Shown: piece by piece, positions 63,288 to 64,000 of the stretch | How positions within the stretch are numbered: position 1 is the first letter of the stretch | Layout: the number at the start of each line of letters is the position of its first letter | DNA from: Haloimpatiens sp042688525 | Lineage (GTDB): Bacteria; Bacillota; Clostridia; Clostridiales; Clostridiaceae | Assembly (NCBI RefSeq): GCF_042688525.2 | Contig: NZ_JBHWAB010000001.1 | Coordinates: 1,364,001 to 1,428,000, forward strand | DNA length: 64,000 nt | Direction: 5' to 3' | Notes under the pieces: generated by a model | The model's input: the letters and a program-made list of their open reading frames with translations, nothing else | Told to the model about the DNA's origin: nothing | The model's database searches: none | Made by a program: the position numbers and the translations under genes

Positions 63288-64000
63288 ATGAATGAATACA
63301 TAATAGGAATAGATATTGGATCATCAAAGGTATGTGCTGCAGTAGGAAAATTTGATAAGTATAATAAACTACAAATTATTGGGATAACTTCTGTTAAATG
63401 TACAGGGATAAAAAAATCCGTAGTAGTTGATATAGATGATACTGCTAAAGCAATTAATGAATGTATAGTTCAACTTGAAAGAATGGTGGATATTGAAATA
63501 AAAGATGTCTATATATCACTACCAGGAGAAATCAGTGAATTAATATGGAATAAAGGGGTTATAGCAATATCTTCTGAAGATAGAGAAATAAAGAAAAATG
63601 ATGTAGATAGAGTATTACAGGCTGCTAAACTTATTTCTGTACCATCCGATAAAGAAATTATAGGGGTTGTACCTCAACAATATATTGTAGATGGTTACGA
63701 AAATATTAAGGAACCAATAGGCATGAGTGGATTAAGATTAGAGGTAGAAGCACAAGTTATTGTAGCAAAATCAACGATAATAAATAATCTCTTTAAAAGT
63801 GTAAATAGAGCAGAAGTTAGAATTAAAGGTATTGTTCTTCAGCCTTTAGCCATTTCAAAAATTGTTCTTGATAGGGAAGAGGTTGAAATGGGAACAGTTC
63901 TAGTAGATGTTGGAGCTCAAAACACAGAAATGTCTGTTTTTAAATCTGAAAATTTATGTGGAACGGATATGATCTCACTTGGAGGAAATAATATATCTAA
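63288..64000 (+). CDS. ftsA: Cell division protein FtsA-like, N-terminal part (cut by window edge)
   Basis: The first 237 residues of an actin-fold protein. ATP-binding phosphate 1 motif IIGIDIGSSKVCAAVG at the start; the FtsA-specific 1C domain (DVYISLPGEISELIWNKGVI, SSEDREIKKNDVDRVLQAA, VPQQYIVDG); phosphate 2 region TVLVDVGAQNTEMSVF near residue 205. It anchors FtsZ to the membrane; the C-terminal amphipathic helix lies beyond the window. Start ATG 63288 after GGGGGGAAGAAG. Confidence 0.92.
   Translation, partial: MNEYIIGIDIGSSKVCAAVGKFDKYNKLQIIGITSVKCTGIKKSVVVDIDDTAKAINECIVQLERMVDIEIKDVYISLPGEISELIWNKGVIAISSEDREIKKNDVDRVLQAAKLISVPSDKEIIGVVPQQYIVDGYENIKEPIGMSGLRLEVEAQVIVAKSTIINNLFKSVNRAEVRIKGIVLQPLAISKIVLDREEVEMGTVLVDVGAQNTEMSVFKSENLCGTDMISLGGNNIS

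Overview
The window is low-GC, AT-rich DNA from a spore-forming, amino-acid-fermenting anaerobe of the genus Clostridium in the broad sense. The evidence is the yebC-bofC-ruvAB-queA-tgt-yajC order, a sporulation sigma-K gene, a six-cysteine (SCIFF) peptide with its radical-SAM maturase, a complete oxidative ornithine pathway and a cytoplasmic-type [NiFe] hydrogenase. Ribosome binding sites are strong and GTG/TTG starts are common. No rRNA, tRNA or CRISPR array was seen. The species cannot be fixed from the sequence alone.

Layout. 1-630: a cut-off hypothetical gene and a HesB-related gene on the minus strand that reads through an in-frame TGA followed by a SECIS-like hairpin (a selenoprotein). 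738-7472: yebC, a BofC-like gene, ruvA, ruvB, queA, tgt, yajC and a small membrane protein. 7496-9318: SCIFF peptide and maturase. 9409-21429: secD, secF, a degenerate RecJ-like gene, apt, relA/spoT, dtd, an MBL hydrolase, hemZ, hisS, aspS and a CsoR-family regulator. 21464-22680 (minus): a split ThrE-type exporter. 22993-32839: a sigma-54 activator and the ornithine cluster (ord, ortA, ortB, oraS, oraE, reactivase, orr) behind a clear -24/-12 promoter. 33062-37308: a PHP phosphatase, then on the minus strand a cytochrome b5-like protein, hydrogenase small and large subunits and the maturation protease. 37450-43088: AEC transporter, flavin reductase-like protein, several poorly known small proteins and rarA. 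43124-46856: iscR, iscS, iscU, mnmA and a second iscU. 46896-51089: T-box leader and alaS, ireB, ruvX, DUF1292. 51094-59019: fur, ribonuclease J, typA, mltG, trmR, a U32 peptidase and udk. 59347-64000: sigK, pilT, a glycosyltransferase and the start of ftsA.

How the genes work together. Ornithine is racemised (Orr), rearranged by the B12/PLP mutase OraSE (kept active by the MutL-like ATPase), oxidised by Ord and cleaved by OrtAB to alanine and acetyl-CoA. The adjacent sigma-54 activator, a -24/-12 promoter and three phased repeats form a self-contained control unit. The Isc genes feed sulfur to Fe-S clusters and to tRNA thiolation by MnmA.

Two things stand out beyond ordinary gene content. 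First, four genes (relA, oraS, iscS, glycosyltransferase) each carry one single-base indel in an A, T or AGA-rich run. Either the assembly has small errors or these genes are broken; corrected lengths all match the families. Second, intergenic spaces hold several families of non-coding palindromic elements: a hairpin repeat in four places (7884, 47245, 55361, 59117), a MITE-like element with about 55-bp inverted ends (31401, 38478), and a nested two-hairpin core that recurs with different flanking repeat words (inside both MITE-like elements, at 33922 and, truncated, at 59025).
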